From: Blastococcus atacamensis
GTDB lineage: Bacteria > Actinomycetota > Actinomycetes > Mycobacteriales > Geodermatophilaceae
NCBI RefSeq assembly: GCF_002938425.1
Contig: NZ_POQU01000004.1
Coordinates: forward strand, 37,480 to 101,479
Direction: 5' to 3'
DNA: 64,000 nt
Part shown: positions 44,059-54,005 of the stretch, piece after piece
Layout: the number at the start of each line of letters is the position of its first letter
Position numbering within the stretch: the stretch's first letter is position 1
Notes under the pieces: generated by a model
Seen by the model: the letters and a program-made list of their open reading frames with translations, nothing else
What the model was told of the DNA's origin: nothing
Databases searched by the model: none
Program-made: the position numbers and the translations under genes

Positions 44059-45263
44059 CAGCGTCGCCCCATCCCGGCCCGGCGGGCGCGCTCGACGACC
44101 GGCGCGATGACGCCGAGGAGCGCGTCGACGTCGGCCTCGGTGCTGGTGTGCCCGAGGCTGAACCGCAGCGAGCTGCGGGCACGGTCGGCCTCGGCCCCTA
44201 CTGCGAGGAGCACGTGGCTCGGCCGGGCGACCCCCGCGCTGCATGCCGACCCGGTGGAGCACTCGATGCCCTTGGCGTCCAGCAGCATCAGGAGCGCATC
44301 GCCCTCGGCGCCGGGGAAGGACAGGTGGGCGTTGCCCGGCAACCGGCCGGGACCCGAGCGGACGACGTCGTCGAGCGGGGCTCCGTTGAGCTGCGCGTCG
44401 GGCACCTGCTCCATCACCCCGGTCACGAGCCGGTCGCGCAGGTCGGCGAGCGCGGCCGCCCGCTCCACCCGGCCCTGCACCGTGGCCACGGTCGCCACAC
44501 CGAGGCCGACGATCGCCGCGACGTCGAGGGTGCCCGAACGCACGTCGCGCTCCTGGCCGCCGCCGTGCAGCAGCGGGGTGCACTCGGCGTCGCGCCGGAG
44601 CAGGAGGGCACCGGCGCCCATGGGGCCGCCGAGCTTGTGCCCGGTCATGGTGAGGGCGTCCACGCCGGTGGCGCCGAAGTCGACCAGGACCTGCCCGACC
44701 GCCTGGACGGCGTCTGTGTGCAGGGGCACCCCGACGTCGTGGGCGGTGGCGGCCAGCTCGGCGATGTCGCTCACCGTGCCGATCTCGTTGTTGGCCCACA
44801 TCACGCTGGCGACGGCGACGTCGCTGCCGTCCCCCAGCGCCTCGGCCAGGGCCTGCGGCGTCACCCGGCCCGACGGCTCCACCCGCAACCAGGTGACCTC
44901 GGCGCCCTCGTGGGTGGCCAGCCACTCGACGCTGTCCAGGACGGCGTGGTGCTCGGCCGGGCTGACGACGATGCGGCGGCGGCGGGGGTCGGCCTGGCGC
45001 CGGGCCCAGAACAGCCCCTTCACGGCGAGGTTGTCGCTCTCGGTGCCGCCCCCGGTGAAGAGGACCTCCGAGGGGCGGGCGCCCAGCGCCTCGGCCAGGC
45101 GCTCGCGGGCCTGCTCGGCGGCGCGGCGGGCGGACCGGCCGCTGGCGTGCAGCGACGAGGCGTTGCCCACCCGGCCCAGCTGCTCGGTCATGGCCGCCAG
45201 CACCTCGGGGAGCACGGGCGTGGTCGCCGCGTGGTCCAGGTAGACCGGCTGGGGATGAGTCAT
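44058..45263 (-). CDS. iscS: Cysteine desulfurase (IscS/NifS type)
   Basis: A 401-aa PLP enzyme that takes sulfur from cysteine. The PLP lysine is K210 in MTGHKLGGP and the persulfide cysteine is C341 in STGSACSAG, the class I arrangement. Its place directly before mnmA indicates a role in tRNA thiolation. The ATG overlaps the stop of the MFS gene as ATGA. Confidence 0.93.
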   Translation of the reverse strand: MTHPQPVYLDHAATTPVLPEVLAAMTEQLGRVGNASSLHASGRSARRAAEQARERLAEALGARPSEVLFTGGGTESDNLAVKGLFWARRQADPRRRRIVVSPAEHHAVLDSVEWLATHEGAEVTWLRVEPSGRVTPQALAEALGDGSDVAVASVMWANNEIGTVSDIAELAATAHDVGVPLHTDAVQAVGQVLVDFGATGVDALTMTGHKLGGPMGAGALLLRRDAECTPLLHGGGQERDVRSGTLDVAAIVGLGVATVATVQGRVERAAALADLRDRLVTGVMEQVPDAQLNGAPLDDVVRSGPGRLPGNAHLSFPGAEGDALLMLLDAKGIECSTGSACSAGVARPSHVLLAVGAEADRARSSLRFSLGHTSTEADVDALLGVIAPVVERARRAGMGRR

Positions 45264-46660
45264 GACGCGCTCAGGGTAGTCGCGCGGACCGCCGGGTCCG
45301 CCGTCGCCGCCGGGTCCGCCCCCGCCCGCGGGGCCAGCAGGGCACCGGCGAGGGCGACCGCGGTGAGCACTCCCACCCCGGCGAGGACGGCCGCGGGGAG
45401 GGACATCGTGCCGGCGGCGGCCGCGGCGACGAGGACCCCGACCACGCCGATGCAGACGGCGCTGCCGGTCACGTCCGCGATCTGGAACGCCGCGGAGTCC
45501 GCGCCCCGGCTCTCGTCGGAGGACCGGTCGAGCAGCAGCACGCTGAGGCTCGGCATGCCCAGCCCCATCCCGAGCCCGGCGACCGCCCAGCTCAGGTAGG
45601 CCGGCCACCCGCCGATCCCGGGAGCGGCCACCAGGGCCGTGGCGGCCAGGCCGGCGGCCAGGAGCAGGAAGCCGGCGCGGAGCAGCGCCACCCGCGACCA
45701 GTGCGGATTGCGCCCCTGCAGTTGCGACGCCGTGGCCCAGCCGAGCGCGCCGGCGGTCAGCGGCACCCCGGCCGCGGCCGCTTCGTAGCCGTGCAGCTCG
45801 GTCAGGGCCAGGGGCAGCAGGACGTCCATGCCGAAGAACGCCCCGGCCAGCAGCCCCCGCCCGGCGACCACGGCGGGCAGGCCCGGGCGCGAGCCGGCCG
45901 TGCCCGGGGGCATCAGGGGGCGCAGGCCGAGGACCAGCGCGAGCAGTCCGGCGGCGGCCAGGCCGACCGCGAGGAGGTCCAGCCGCTGCCCGGCGTACTG
46001 CAGCGTGCCGATGCCCAGCCCGGCCAGGAGCGCCCACCAGCGCCGGGCCGAGGCGACGACGACGCCCCCGGTCGGCGGGGGCAGGGCGCGCACGGCGGGC
46101 AGCACGAGCCCCAGGCCCAGCAGGATCAGCGGCAGCAACCCGAGGAAGACCAGGCGCCAGGTCAGGTGCGTGGTGAGCAGCCCGGCGACCGTGGGGCCGA
46201 CCAGCGCGGGCAGCACCCACGCGGCCGAGAAGGCACCGAACAACCGGGGCCGCAGCCGGGCGTCGAAGGCCTGGCCCGCGACGACGTACAGGGCGACGGA
46301 GATGATGCCGGCGCCGATCCCCTGCAGCGCCCGGGCGGCGACCAGCACCCCCATGTGCCCGGCCAGCCCCCCGGCGAGGAGCCCGGCGGCGAAGATCGCG
46401 ACGCCGGCCAGCAGGGCCACGCGGGAGCCGCGCCGATCACCCAGGTCCCCGCCCAGCACCATGCCGAACACCGAGGCCACCAGGAAGGCGCTGAACGGCC
46501 AGGCGTACCAGGCCAGCCCGTCCAGCTCGGCGACCGCGGTGGGCATCGCCGTCGCCACGGCCATGGACTCGAAGGCCACGAAGGTGACCAGCATCAGCAG
46601 GCCCGCGGTGGTCAGCCGGTGCGCCCGGTCGAACAACGCGGGCTGCGACTGGGTCTCCAC
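45260..46660 (-). CDS. MFS transporter (multidrug-exporter-like)
   Basis: A 466-aa protein with 12-14 hydrophobic segments. The MFS motif [16 protein letters not shown] lies in the first intracellular loop and [17 protein letters not shown] resembles motif C of drug exporters. The substrate is unknown. GTG 46660 is chosen at the start of the conserved part ([11 protein letters not shown]); upstream codons to 46783 look non-coding. It is coupled by overlap to iscS, perhaps by chance. Confidence 0.85.
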   Translation of the reverse strand: METQSQPALFDRAHRLTTAGLLMLVTFVAFESMAVATAMPTAVAELDGLAWYAWPFSAFLVASVFGMVLGGDLGDRRGSRVALLAGVAIFAAGLLAGGLAGHMGVLVAARALQGIGAGIISVALYVVAGQAFDARLRPRLFGAFSAAWVLPALVGPTVAGLLTTHLTWRLVFLGLLPLILLGLGLVLPAVRALPPPTGGVVVASARRWWALLAGLGIGTLQYAGQRLDLLAVGLAAAGLLALVLGLRPLMPPGTAGSRPGLPAVVAGRGLLAGAFFGMDVLLPLALTELHGYEAAAAGVPLTAGALGWATASQLQGRNPHWSRVALLRAGFLLLAAGLAATALVAAPGIGGWPAYLSWAVAGLGMGLGMPSLSVLLLDRSSDESRGADSAAFQIADVTGSAVCIGVVGVLVAAAAAGTMSLPAAVLAGVGVLTAVALAGALLAPRAGADPAATADPAVRATTLSAS

Positions 46661-46711
46661 GCCGTGGCCAACCCCTCGGAACCGTCGCTGCTTCCCGCCC
46701 CGGACACGCGT

Positions 46712-46743
46712 CGAGCGCCGACCCCCGGAGGGATCGGCGCTCG
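46712..46743. terminator. Hairpin upstream of the MFS gene
   Basis: A perfect 10-base stem (46712-46721 with 46734-46743) with a 12-base loop. It is on the etfA side of the interval and may end etfBA transcription. Confidence 0.5.
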
Positions 46744-46778
46744 AACAGGTGAGGCGATGGAACGGCCTCGTCCAGAGG

Positions 46779-46805
46779 CTCACGCCGAGCGGAGCGAGGC
46801 GTGAG
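46779..46805 (-). terminator. Terminator of the etfBA operon
   Basis: A perfect 8-base stem CTCACGCC/GGCGTGAG with an 11-base loop starts 16 bases after the etfA stop. Confidence 0.6.
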
Positions 46806-46820
46806 GAGGACGGGGTCCTT

Positions 46821-47783
46821 CTACTTGCGGGCGTTGATCTGCTCGGTGGCAGCCGGGACGACCGTGTTCAGGTCGCCGATGACACCGAAGTCGGCCAGCT
46901 CGAAGATCGGGGCCTCGGGGTCCTTGTTGATGGCCACGATGGTCTTCGAGGTCTGCATGCCGGCGCGGTGCTGGATGGCACCGGAGATCCCGACGGCGAC
47001 GTAGAGCTGCGGCGAGACGGTCTTGCCGGTCTGACCCACCTGGAAGCTGTGCGGGTAGAAGCCGGAGTCCACCGCGGCGCGGGACGCACCGACGGCCGCG
47101 CCGAGCGAGTCGGCCAGGCCCTCGATGATCGAGAAGTTCTCGGCGCTGGCCACACCACGTCCACCGGAGACCACGATCGAGGCCTCGGTGAGCTCGGGGC
47201 GGTTGCTCTTCTGCTCCACGACGCGCTCGACGACCCGGACCTGCTTGGCGGCGTCGCTGATCGACACCGACACGGTCTGCTCGGCACCCGCGGCCGGAGC
47301 CGGCTCGGGGGTGACCGAGTTGCCCCGCAGGGTGAAGATCGGCGTGCCGGTGGTGACCTTCGAGTGGACGATCGTCTGCCCGGCGAACGCGACCTGGGTC
47401 GCGGTGCCGTCGGCGGTGATCTCCGTGACGTCGGTCAGGAAGCCGCTGCCGGTCTTGACGGCCAGGCGGGCGGCGATCTCCTTGCCCTCCGGGGAGGAGG
47501 GGATGACGACGGCGGCCGGCGACTTCTCGCTCACCAGCTGGGCCAGCACCTCGGCCTTGGGGGCCACGAGGTAGTCGTCGATGTCGGCCGACTCGGCCAC
47601 GTAGACCGTGGCCGCGCCGTACTCCGCGAGCTGGTCGCGGACGCCGGCCGCGGTGCCGGGGGCACCGAGGACGACAGCGGAGGGCTCACCGAGCGCGCGG
47701 GCCGCGGTGAGGGCCTCCAGGGTGGTCTTGCGGGCGCCGCCGCCGGCCGGGTCGAGCTCGGCCAGGACAAGGACCTCTGCCAT
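46821..47783 (-). CDS. etfA: Electron-transfer flavoprotein alpha subunit
   Basis: EtfA (320 aa) binds FAD and passes electrons from acyl-CoA dehydrogenases to the quinone pool. The FAD-binding C-terminal signature is clear: [42 protein letters not shown] and [20 protein letters not shown]. It starts 34 bases after etfB. The pair corresponds to mycobacterial FixB/FixA. Confidence 0.95.
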   Translation of the reverse strand: MAEVLVLAELDPAGGGARKTTLEALTAARALGEPSAVVLGAPGTAAGVRDQLAEYGAATVYVAESADIDDYLVAPKAEVLAQLVSEKSPAAVVIPSSPEGKEIAARLAVKTGSGFLTDVTEITADGTATQVAFAGQTIVHSKVTTGTPIFTLRGNSVTPEPAPAAGAEQTVSVSISDAAKQVRVVERVVEQKSNRPELTEASIVVSGGRGVASAENFSIIEGLADSLGAAVGASRAAVDSGFYPHSFQVGQTGKTVSPQLYVAVGISGAIQHRAGMQTSKTIVAINKDPEAPIFELADFGVIGDLNTVVPAATEQINARK

Positions 47784-47817
47784 GGGTTTTCTCCTCTTCC
47801 TTCGATCCGGGCCGGGC

Positions 47818-48597
47818 TCAGACGATCTTCTGGCCGGCGAGGAAGTCGACGAACTTCTGCGCGCCGTCGCCCTCGTCGGTCACCTTGACGCCCTCGCCCT
47901 TCGGCGGGCGGCCGGCGAAGTCGAGCACCTGCGTGGTGGCGTTGGCCAGACCCACGGCGGAGGCGTCGATACCCAGGTCGGCCAGAGACTTGGTCTCGAC
48001 CGGCTTCTTCTTGGCGGCCATGATCCCCTTGAACGAGGGGTAGCGCGGCTCGTTGATGGTGTCCCAGGTGGAGACGATCGCCGGCAGCGGGGCCTCGAGG
48101 GACCAGTAGCCACCGTCGGTCTGCCGCTCGACCTTGGCGGTGCCGCCGTCGATGGTCACCTTGCGGGCACCGGAGAGCTGCGGGATGCCGAGGCGCTCGG
48201 AGAGCAGCGCGGGCATGACGCTCATCTGGCTGTCGGTCGCCTCGGCGCCGCACAGGACGAGGTCGTACTCCAGCTGCTCCAGGGCCGCGGCCAGGACGGC
48301 GCTGATCTGCACGGCGTCGGAGCCGTGGATCGCCTCGTCGCTGACGTGGACGGCCTTGTCGGCGCCCATGGAGAGCGCCTTGCGGATGGCGTCGGTGGCG
48401 CCGTCGGGACCGACGGTCAGGACGGTCACCTCGCCGCCCTGGGCCTCCTTGATGGTGAGCGCCTCTTCGATGGCGTACTCGTCCATCTCGTTGATGACGT
48501 TGTCCGCGGACGCGCGGGCGACGGTGTTGTCCGCCGGGTCCAGCTTGCGCTCGCTGCCGGAGTCGGGGACCTGCTTGACCAGAACGACGATGTTCAT
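47818..48597 (-). CDS. etfB: Electron-transfer flavoprotein beta subunit
   Basis: EtfB (259 aa) is the AMP-binding partner of EtfA. MNIVVLVKQVPD at the start and the VLCGAEATDSQMSVMPALLSE segment are typical. ATG 48597 is chosen with GGAGGTAGG about 10 bases upstream. An exact 16-base palindrome lies 85 bases upstream and is a likely operator, so the pair may be under fatty-acid or redox control. Confidence 0.95.
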   Translation of the reverse strand: MNIVVLVKQVPDSGSERKLDPADNTVARASADNVINEMDEYAIEEALTIKEAQGGEVTVLTVGPDGATDAIRKALSMGADKAVHVSDEAIHGSDAVQISAVLAAALEQLEYDLVLCGAEATDSQMSVMPALLSERLGIPQLSGARKVTIDGGTAKVERQTDGGYWSLEAPLPAIVSTWDTINEPRYPSFKGIMAAKKKPVETKSLADLGIDASAVGLANATTQVLDFAGRPPKGEGVKVTDEGDGAQKFVDFLAGQKIV

Positions 48598-48682
48598 CGC
48601 CAGACCTACCTCCGCGATGGGGTCAGGGGTGCGGGCACGGATGCCCGCATGCACTCATACGAGATCTGCACCGATCATGGAG

Positions 48683-48698
48683 GTTACTGCGCAGTAAC
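48683..48698. promoter_or_regulatory. Perfect 16-base palindrome upstream of etfBA
   Basis: GTTACTGCGCAGTAAC is symmetric at every position. The form suits a dimeric TetR-family repressor. The other neighbour (cds1) ends 33 bases away, so etfBA is the natural target. The regulator is not in the window. Confidence 0.6.
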
Positions 48699-48730
48699 GC
48701 GGGAGCGGACCGAGGGGCCGGTGACCCCCG

Positions 48731-49846
48731 TCACGCACCTCCGCCCGGCACGAGCCACTCCCCCGTGGCCGCGAACCTGACCAGCGTCTCCGTCGCCGGA
48801 GCGAGGTCCATGCCCTGCTCGGCGACCCACTCGTCGGAGTAGTAGGTGTGCGCGTACCGCTCCCCGCCGTCGCAGAGCAGGCTGACGACGCTGCCCCGGC
48901 GGCCGGCCGCGACCATCTCCGCCACCAGCCCGAAGGCACCCCACAGGTTGGTGCCGGTGGAGCCTCCCGCCCGGCGCCCGGTGACCCGTTCGAGGTGGCG
49001 CATCGCGGCCACCGAGGCGGCGTCCGGGACGCCGATCATCCTGTCGACGATGGTCGGGACGAACGACGGCTCGACCCGGGGCCGCCCGATGCCCTCGATG
49101 CGCGAGGGCATGCCGGTGGTCCAGCCCGGCTCCCTGGCCTCGTAGCCGGGCAGGAACGCCGAGTTCTCCGGGTCGACGACGGCCAGCCGGGTGGGATGCC
49201 GCCGGTAGCGGAGGTAGCGGCCGATGGTGGCGCTGGTGCCCCCGGTCCCGGCGCCGACGACGACCCACTCCGGAACCGGGTGCCGCTCGGCGGAGAGCTG
49301 CTCGAAGATCGACTCGGCGATGTTGTTGTTGCCGCGCCAGTCGGTGGCCCGCTCGGCGTAGGTGAACTGGTCCAGGTAGTGCCCGCCGCACTCGGTGGCC
49401 AGCCGACGGGCCTCGTCGTACATCTCCGGCGGGCTCTCCACGAAGGAGCACCGCCCCCCGTGGAACTCGATGAGGGCGATCTTCTCCGGACTGGTCGAGC
49501 GCGGCATGACCGCGACGAAGGGCAGGCCGAGCATCCGCGCGAAGTAGGCCTCGCTCACCGCCGTCGACCCGCTGGAGGCCTCCACCATCGTGGCGCCCTC
49601 GGTGATCTGCCCCGAGCAGAGCCCGTAGAGGAACAGTGAGCGGGCCAGCCGGTGCTTGAGGCTGCCGGTCGGATGGGTGGACTCGTCCTTGAGGTACAGG
49701 TCCACACCCCACTCCGGCGGCAGCGGGTAGACCAGCAGGTGGGTGTCGGCGCTGCGCCGGGCGTCGGCCTCGACGATCTCGACCGCGCGGTCCACCCAGG
49801 CCCGGCCGCCCGGGTCGGACCGGTCGACGACGGCGGTGCCGCTCAC
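48731..49846 (-). CDS. cds1: PLP-dependent cysteine desulfhydrase/cysteine synthase-like enzyme (Cds1 type)
   Basis: A 371-aa fold-type II PLP enzyme. The PLP lysine is K64 in TGSLKHRLA, the substrate loop is [12 protein letters not shown] and the phosphate cup is [14 protein letters not shown]. It resembles mycobacterial Cds1 (Rv3684 in memory), which splits cysteine to sulfide, pyruvate and ammonia, more than CysK or CysM. The GTG overlaps the stop of the ABC ATPase gene, making it the last gene of a five-gene overlapping operon with an importer. Confidence 0.8.
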   Translation of the reverse strand: MSGTAVVDRSDPGGRAWVDRAVEIVEADARRSADTHLLVYPLPPEWGVDLYLKDESTHPTGSLKHRLARSLFLYGLCSGQITEGATMVEASSGSTAVSEAYFARMLGLPFVAVMPRSTSPEKIALIEFHGGRCSFVESPPEMYDEARRLATECGGHYLDQFTYAERATDWRGNNNIAESIFEQLSAERHPVPEWVVVGAGTGGTSATIGRYLRYRRHPTRLAVVDPENSAFLPGYEAREPGWTTGMPSRIEGIGRPRVEPSFVPTIVDRMIGVPDAASVAAMRHLERVTGRRAGGSTGTNLWGAFGLVAEMVAAGRRGSVVSLLCDGGERYAHTYYSDEWVAEQGMDLAPATETLVRFAATGEWLVPGGGA

Positions 49847-50940
49847 TCCGGCTCCACCGGTGCCACGAGCACCGGGCGCTCGGCCGGCACCACGGAGACC
49901 GCCGCGCCCGGCACCAGGGCCTGGCTGTCGGCGCTGGCGACGTCGATCCGCACCTCGGTGCCGTCCGGGAGGGCGACCAGCACCCGGGTGACCGCGCCCG
50001 AGAAGGTCCGGGTCACGACCCGCCCGGAACCGGAGCCGTCGGCCCGCACCACCAGCGCCTCGGGGCGGACCAGGCCGACGACGGGGCCGGCGGACGGGGC
50101 GGCGCCGGCGATCGGACGGCGGGTGCCGAGCAGCTCCACCGCACCGCCCGCGAGCGTGGCCGGCACCCGGTTCATCGTGCCGACGAACTCCGCCACGAAC
50201 GCCGTCGCCGGGCGCTCGTACAGCTCGTCGGGCGAGGCGACCTGCTCCAGCCGGCCCGCGCGCATGACACCGACCCGGTCGGCGACCGACAGCGCCTCGG
50301 CCTGGTCGTGGGTGACGAAGACGGTGGTGATGCCCAGCTCCAGCTGCAGCCGGCGGATCTCCTCGCGCAGCTGCACCCGGACCTGGGCGTCCAGGGCGGA
50401 GAGCGGCTCGTCGAGCAGCAGCACCTGAGGTGCGACGGCCAGCGCCCGGGCCAGCGCGACCCGCTGCTGCTGGCCACCGGAGAGCTGGTGGGGGTAGCGC
50501 CTGGCGCGGTCGGCCAGGCCGACGAGCTCGAGCAGCTCGGCCGCCCGGGCGGTGCGCTCGCCCTTGCCCCGCCCGCGGACCCGCAGGCCGTACGCCACGT
50601 TGTCCGCGACGGTGAGGTTGGGGAAGAGGCTGTAGGCCTGGAACACCATGCCCATGTCCCGCTTGTTCGCCGGCACCGAGGTCACGTCGCGGTCGCCGAG
50701 CAGCACCCGGCCGGAGTCGGGCCGCTCGAAGCCGGCGATCGCGCGCAGCGCCGTCGTCTTGCCGCAGCCGGAGGGGCCCAGCAGGGCCAGCAGCTCCCCG
50801 CCGGCGATGTCGAGGTCGAGCCCGTCGAGGGCGACCACGCTGCCGTAGCGGCGGGTCAGCCCGTCCAGCCGGACCGGCGTGCCGGGCCGGGCGCGCAGGT
50901 CGGCCGCGGCGCCCGCGGCGGAGGCGGTGTCGGTCGTCAT
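49843..50940 (-). CDS. ABC importer ATP-binding protein (PotA/FbpC type)
   Basis: A 365-aa ATPase. Walker A is GPSGCGKTT (about residues 55-63), signature LSGGQQQR, Walker B LLLDEP and switch histidine in VTHDQ. A C-terminal TOBE domain follows ([14 protein letters not shown] ...), as in PotA, FbpC and related importers. The ATG overlaps the permease stop. Substrate cannot be set by sequence; gene context suggests a cysteine-related or sulfur amino-acid compound. Confidence 0.9.
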   Translation of the reverse strand: MTTDTASAAGAAADLRARPGTPVRLDGLTRRYGSVVALDGLDLDIAGGELLALLGPSGCGKTTALRAIAGFERPDSGRVLLGDRDVTSVPANKRDMGMVFQAYSLFPNLTVADNVAYGLRVRGRGKGERTARAAELLELVGLADRARRYPHQLSGGQQQRVALARALAVAPQVLLLDEPLSALDAQVRVQLREEIRRLQLELGITTVFVTHDQAEALSVADRVGVMRAGRLEQVASPDELYERPATAFVAEFVGTMNRVPATLAGGAVELLGTRRPIAGAAPSAGPVVGLVRPEALVVRADGSGSGRVVTRTFSGAVTRVLVALPDGTEVRIDVASADSQALVPGAAVSVVPAERPVLVAPVEPE

Positions 50941-51821
50941 GAGCTCTCCTCGGTCCGTCGCCGGCGGTCCAGCGCGGAGATCAGCAGCAGCAGTGCCCAG
51001 GTCACCAGGAGCGAGAGCACCGACACCGCGACCGACAGCTGGGGCTGCGAGCCGGCCACCTGCACGATCCAGGTGGGGAACGTCTCGAAGCCCAGGATCG
51101 AGGCCACGGTGTACTCCCCCAGCACCAGCGCCAGGGTCAGGAAGGAGGCGTTGAGCACCGAGGTGCGCAGCAGCGGCAGCACCACCGAGACCAGCACCCG
51201 GGGCCACGAGGCGCCCAGGCTCCGGGCGGCCTCGGTGAGGGTGCGCAGCCCCGAGTTCCGGACGCCGGCGTCCAGGGCGCGGTAGACGAACGGCAGCACC
51301 AGCACGACGTAGACGAGCACCAGGATCCACGGCAGCGTCGGCTCCTGGAGCGCGAACATCGCATCGGCCACGGGGGTGCCGTAGAAGTGGTCCGGCGCCC
51401 AGGACAGGACGCTGCGCACGCCCACGACCAGCGCGATGGGTGGGATCACCAGGGGCATCAGGGTGAGCAGCTCGACGGCGGTGCGCAGCCGCGGCAGCCG
51501 CAGCTCGACGAGCACCACGGTGGGCACCATGAGCAGCAGCGCCAGGACGACGGTGAGGACGCCGAGCGCCAGCGAGCGGCCGAACGCCTCGGCGAACCCG
51601 GGAGCGCCGGGGATGGCGGCGTAGTGCTCGGCCGTCAGGCCGCCGCTGCCGCGGTCGCGCACCGTGAACCACAGCGAGGACGCGATCGGGACCGCGAAGT
51701 ACAGGCCCAGCACGACGAGGACGACCATCCGCCAGGCCCCGCCGCGTCGGCCTCCCGTCCGGGCCGGTGCGGCCGGTTCGACGCTGCCCGCGCCGGCGAC
51801 GCCCTCCGCCAGCGCGGTCAT
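50937..51821 (-). CDS. ABC importer permease 2 (PotC/FbpB-like)
   Basis: A 294-aa permease with six hydrophobic segments and the binding-protein-dependent transport EAA-type loop ([22 protein letters not shown]). The ATG overlaps the preceding permease stop as ATGA. It is the second of two different permeases, which fits a heterodimer. Confidence 0.9.
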   Translation of the reverse strand: MTALAEGVAGAGSVEPAAPARTGGRRGGAWRMVVLVVLGLYFAVPIASSLWFTVRDRGSGGLTAEHYAAIPGAPGFAEAFGRSLALGVLTVVLALLLMVPTVVLVELRLPRLRTAVELLTLMPLVIPPIALVVGVRSVLSWAPDHFYGTPVADAMFALQEPTLPWILVLVYVVLVLPFVYRALDAGVRNSGLRTLTEAARSLGASWPRVLVSVVLPLLRTSVLNASFLTLALVLGEYTVASILGFETFPTWIVQVAGSQPQLSVAVSVLSLLVTWALLLLISALDRRRRTEESS

Positions 51822-52729
51822 GCCAGCCACCGCTGGGTGCGCCGCTGGACCCAGGCGTAGAAGGCCATGACCAGCCCGACGACGACGACCATGCCCAGCG
51901 CCAGCGCCGTCCCGAGGTTCTCCGAGCCGACGACGACGTTGCTGGAGAGCGCATCGGCGATCTGCAGGGTGACCAGCGGGAGGGTGCTCCCGACCAGCGC
52001 CTTGGCCGTGGCGTAGGCGGCGAAGGCGGAGGCGAAGAGCAGCATCATGGCGCCCAGCACCGGCGGCAGCAGGACCGGCCCACCGACGTACCGCCAGTAC
52101 TGCCAGGCCGAGGCGCCGAGGTTGTCCGACGCCTCCCGCCACTGCGGGCGCAGCGCCTCCAGCGCCGGGGTGATGGTGAGGACCATCAGCGGGATGAGGA
52201 AGTAGAGGTAGACCAGCGCCAGGCCGGCCATCGAGTACAGCGAGAACCCCCCGAGGCCCAGCCCCAGGGTGTTGGTGAGCAGGCCGGTGACGACCCCTGC
52301 GTTGCTGCCGATGGTGGCGATGAAGGCGAAGGCGAGCGGGATGCCGCCGAAGTTGGCGAGCACGCCGGACGCGGTCAGCACCAGACGGCGCAGCAGCCGG
52401 CCCCGTTCGGCGCGCAGCACCGCGACGGCCAGCGCCAGACCGAGCACCGTGCCCAGCACGGCGGTGATGGCCGACAGCTGCAGGCTGCCGACGTAGGCGC
52501 GCGCCGAGGCGCCCTCGGTGACCGCGGCGAGCGAGTCGGTCGACCAGCTCTCCTCGAACGTCGTCGGGTCGGTGGCCCGGAATGCCTCCACCGCCAGGAC
52601 GCCGATCGGCAGGAGCAGGACCACCGCGACGAACAGGAGGAACGGCAGCGCACCGAGCAGGGCGAGCGAGCGCCCGCGGCGACCCCGGGAGGGGGCCGGC
52701 GCGGGCGCCGTCGTCGTGGCGGTACTCAG
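51818..52729 (-). CDS. ABC importer permease 1 (PotB-like), probable CTG start
   Basis: A 303-aa permease with six membrane segments and the EAA-type loop (REASDNLGASAWQYWRYVGGP). No ATG, GTG or TTG is in frame near the required start. CTG 52729 overlaps the stop of the binding-protein gene as CTGA, and GCGGAG lies 8 bases upstream, so it is a well-placed non-canonical start. The first membrane segment begins about residue 20. Confidence 0.88.
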   Translation of the reverse strand: MSTATTTAPAPAPSRGRRGRSLALLGALPFLLFVAVVLLLPIGVLAVEAFRATDPTTFEESWSTDSLAAVTEGASARAYVGSLQLSAITAVLGTVLGLALAVAVLRAERGRLLRRLVLTASGVLANFGGIPLAFAFIATIGSNAGVVTGLLTNTLGLGLGGFSLYSMAGLALVYLYFLIPLMVLTITPALEALRPQWREASDNLGASAWQYWRYVGGPVLLPPVLGAMMLLFASAFAAYATAKALVGSTLPLVTLQIADALSSNVVVGSENLGTALALGMVVVVGLVMAFYAWVQRRTQRWLA

Positions 52730-53868
52730 CCCGAGATCTCCGCGTTCCAGCGGTCGGCGACCACCTTCTGCGCCGCCGTCTGCTGCTCCTGGGTCGGGAA
52801 CTCGACGTCCCCGGCGACCTCGGGCAGTCGGGCCAGTGCGTCGGCGTCGGCGGTGCCGGCCTCCTCCATCGCGGGCAGCCGGACGGGGCGGGAGCCGCCC
52901 TTCAGCCAGATGTTCTGGCCGTCGTCGCTGTAGAGGAACTCCTGCCACAGCCGCGCGGCCGCCGGGTGCGGGGCGAACTTGTTGATCGCCTGGCTGTAGT
53001 AGCTGCCGAAGATCCCGTCGGTGGGAACGGCGACCTGCCACTCGACGCCGGCCTCCGCGAGGGTCTCGGTGAGGCCCGCGTTGACGTAGTCCCAGTCGAT
53101 GGCCAGCGGCGTCTCACCGCTCTGCACGGTGGCCGGGGTGACCTCGACGGGGTTGAAGTTGCCGGCGTCCTTGACCTTCTTGAAGAAGTCGATGCCGGGC
53201 CCGATGTCGTCGAGGTCGCCGCCGTTGGCCAGGGAAGCCGCCCAGACGCCGCTGAAGGCCGCCGCCGCCTGGGTCGGGTTGCCGTTCAGGGCAACCTTGC
53301 CGGCGTACTGCGGGTCGAGCAGGTCGGCGATGGTGGTCGGGCACTCGGCGATGACCGAGGCGTTGCACCCGATGGAGATGAAGCCGCCGTAGTCGTTGTA
53401 CCAGCGGCCCTCGGGGTCCCTCTGGTTCTCGGGGATGTCGTCCCAGGTGGCCACCTGGTACGGGGCGAGCAGGTCCTGGGCGGCGGCCTGCTGGGCGAAG
53501 CTGGTGCCGACGTCGAGGACGTCGGGCGCGCGGTCCTGGCCCTTCTGGCTGGTGACGGCGTTGAGCTCGTCCTGGCTGGACGCGTCCGGCGTCGCCTCGT
53601 TGATCTCGATGCCGTACTTCTCGCTGAAGGTGTCCAGCATCTCGCCGTAGTTGGCCCAGTCGCGCGGCAGGGCGATGACGTTGAGCTCGCCCTCGGCCTT
53701 GGCGGCCTCGACGAGCCCCTCCATCCCGCCGAGGTCCTCGGCGGAGGTGGCCGTCGCCGCCTCCGAGCCCCCGCCCCCGCCGGAGCCACTGCCACCCGAA
53801 CCGCAGGCGGTCAGCGCCAAGCCGGTGGTGACGACCGCGACAGCGGTCCGCAGGGTGCTTCGTCGCAC
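52726..53868 (-). CDS. ABC importer substrate-binding lipoprotein
   Basis: A 380-aa exported protein. The signal peptide ends in LTAC with C22 lipidated, followed by a Ser/Gly linker. The fold is a family-1/AfuA-like solute-binding protein (LNVIALPRDWANYGEMLDTF, SYYSQAINKFAPHPAAARLW). Two cysteines in IGCNASVIAEC may form a disulfide. AGGAGG lies 5 bases before GTG 53868. It heads the operon SBP-permease-permease-ATPase-cds1. Candidates in the family range from polyamines to iron and aminophosphonate. Confidence 0.9.
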   Translation of the reverse strand: MRRSTLRTAVAVVTTGLALTACGSGGSGSGGGGGSEAATATSAEDLGGMEGLVEAAKAEGELNVIALPRDWANYGEMLDTFSEKYGIEINEATPDASSQDELNAVTSQKGQDRAPDVLDVGTSFAQQAAAQDLLAPYQVATWDDIPENQRDPEGRWYNDYGGFISIGCNASVIAECPTTIADLLDPQYAGKVALNGNPTQAAAAFSGVWAASLANGGDLDDIGPGIDFFKKVKDAGNFNPVEVTPATVQSGETPLAIDWDYVNAGLTETLAEAGVEWQVAVPTDGIFGSYYSQAINKFAPHPAAARLWQEFLYSDDGQNIWLKGGSRPVRLPAMEEAGTADADALARLPEVAGDVEFPTQEQQTAAQKVVADRWNAEISG

Positions 53869-54005
53869 GTGTCCTCCTGAGGTGGTGCCGTGCTCCGGAC
53901 GGGCCCCGCTGGCCCATCGGGACGGCGTGGGGATTGTGACCGAGACCGCGCGATCGTGGGCGGTCCTGGCGCTGTCCAGCGGGTGAACGTTCTGCTCTCG
54001 AGACC

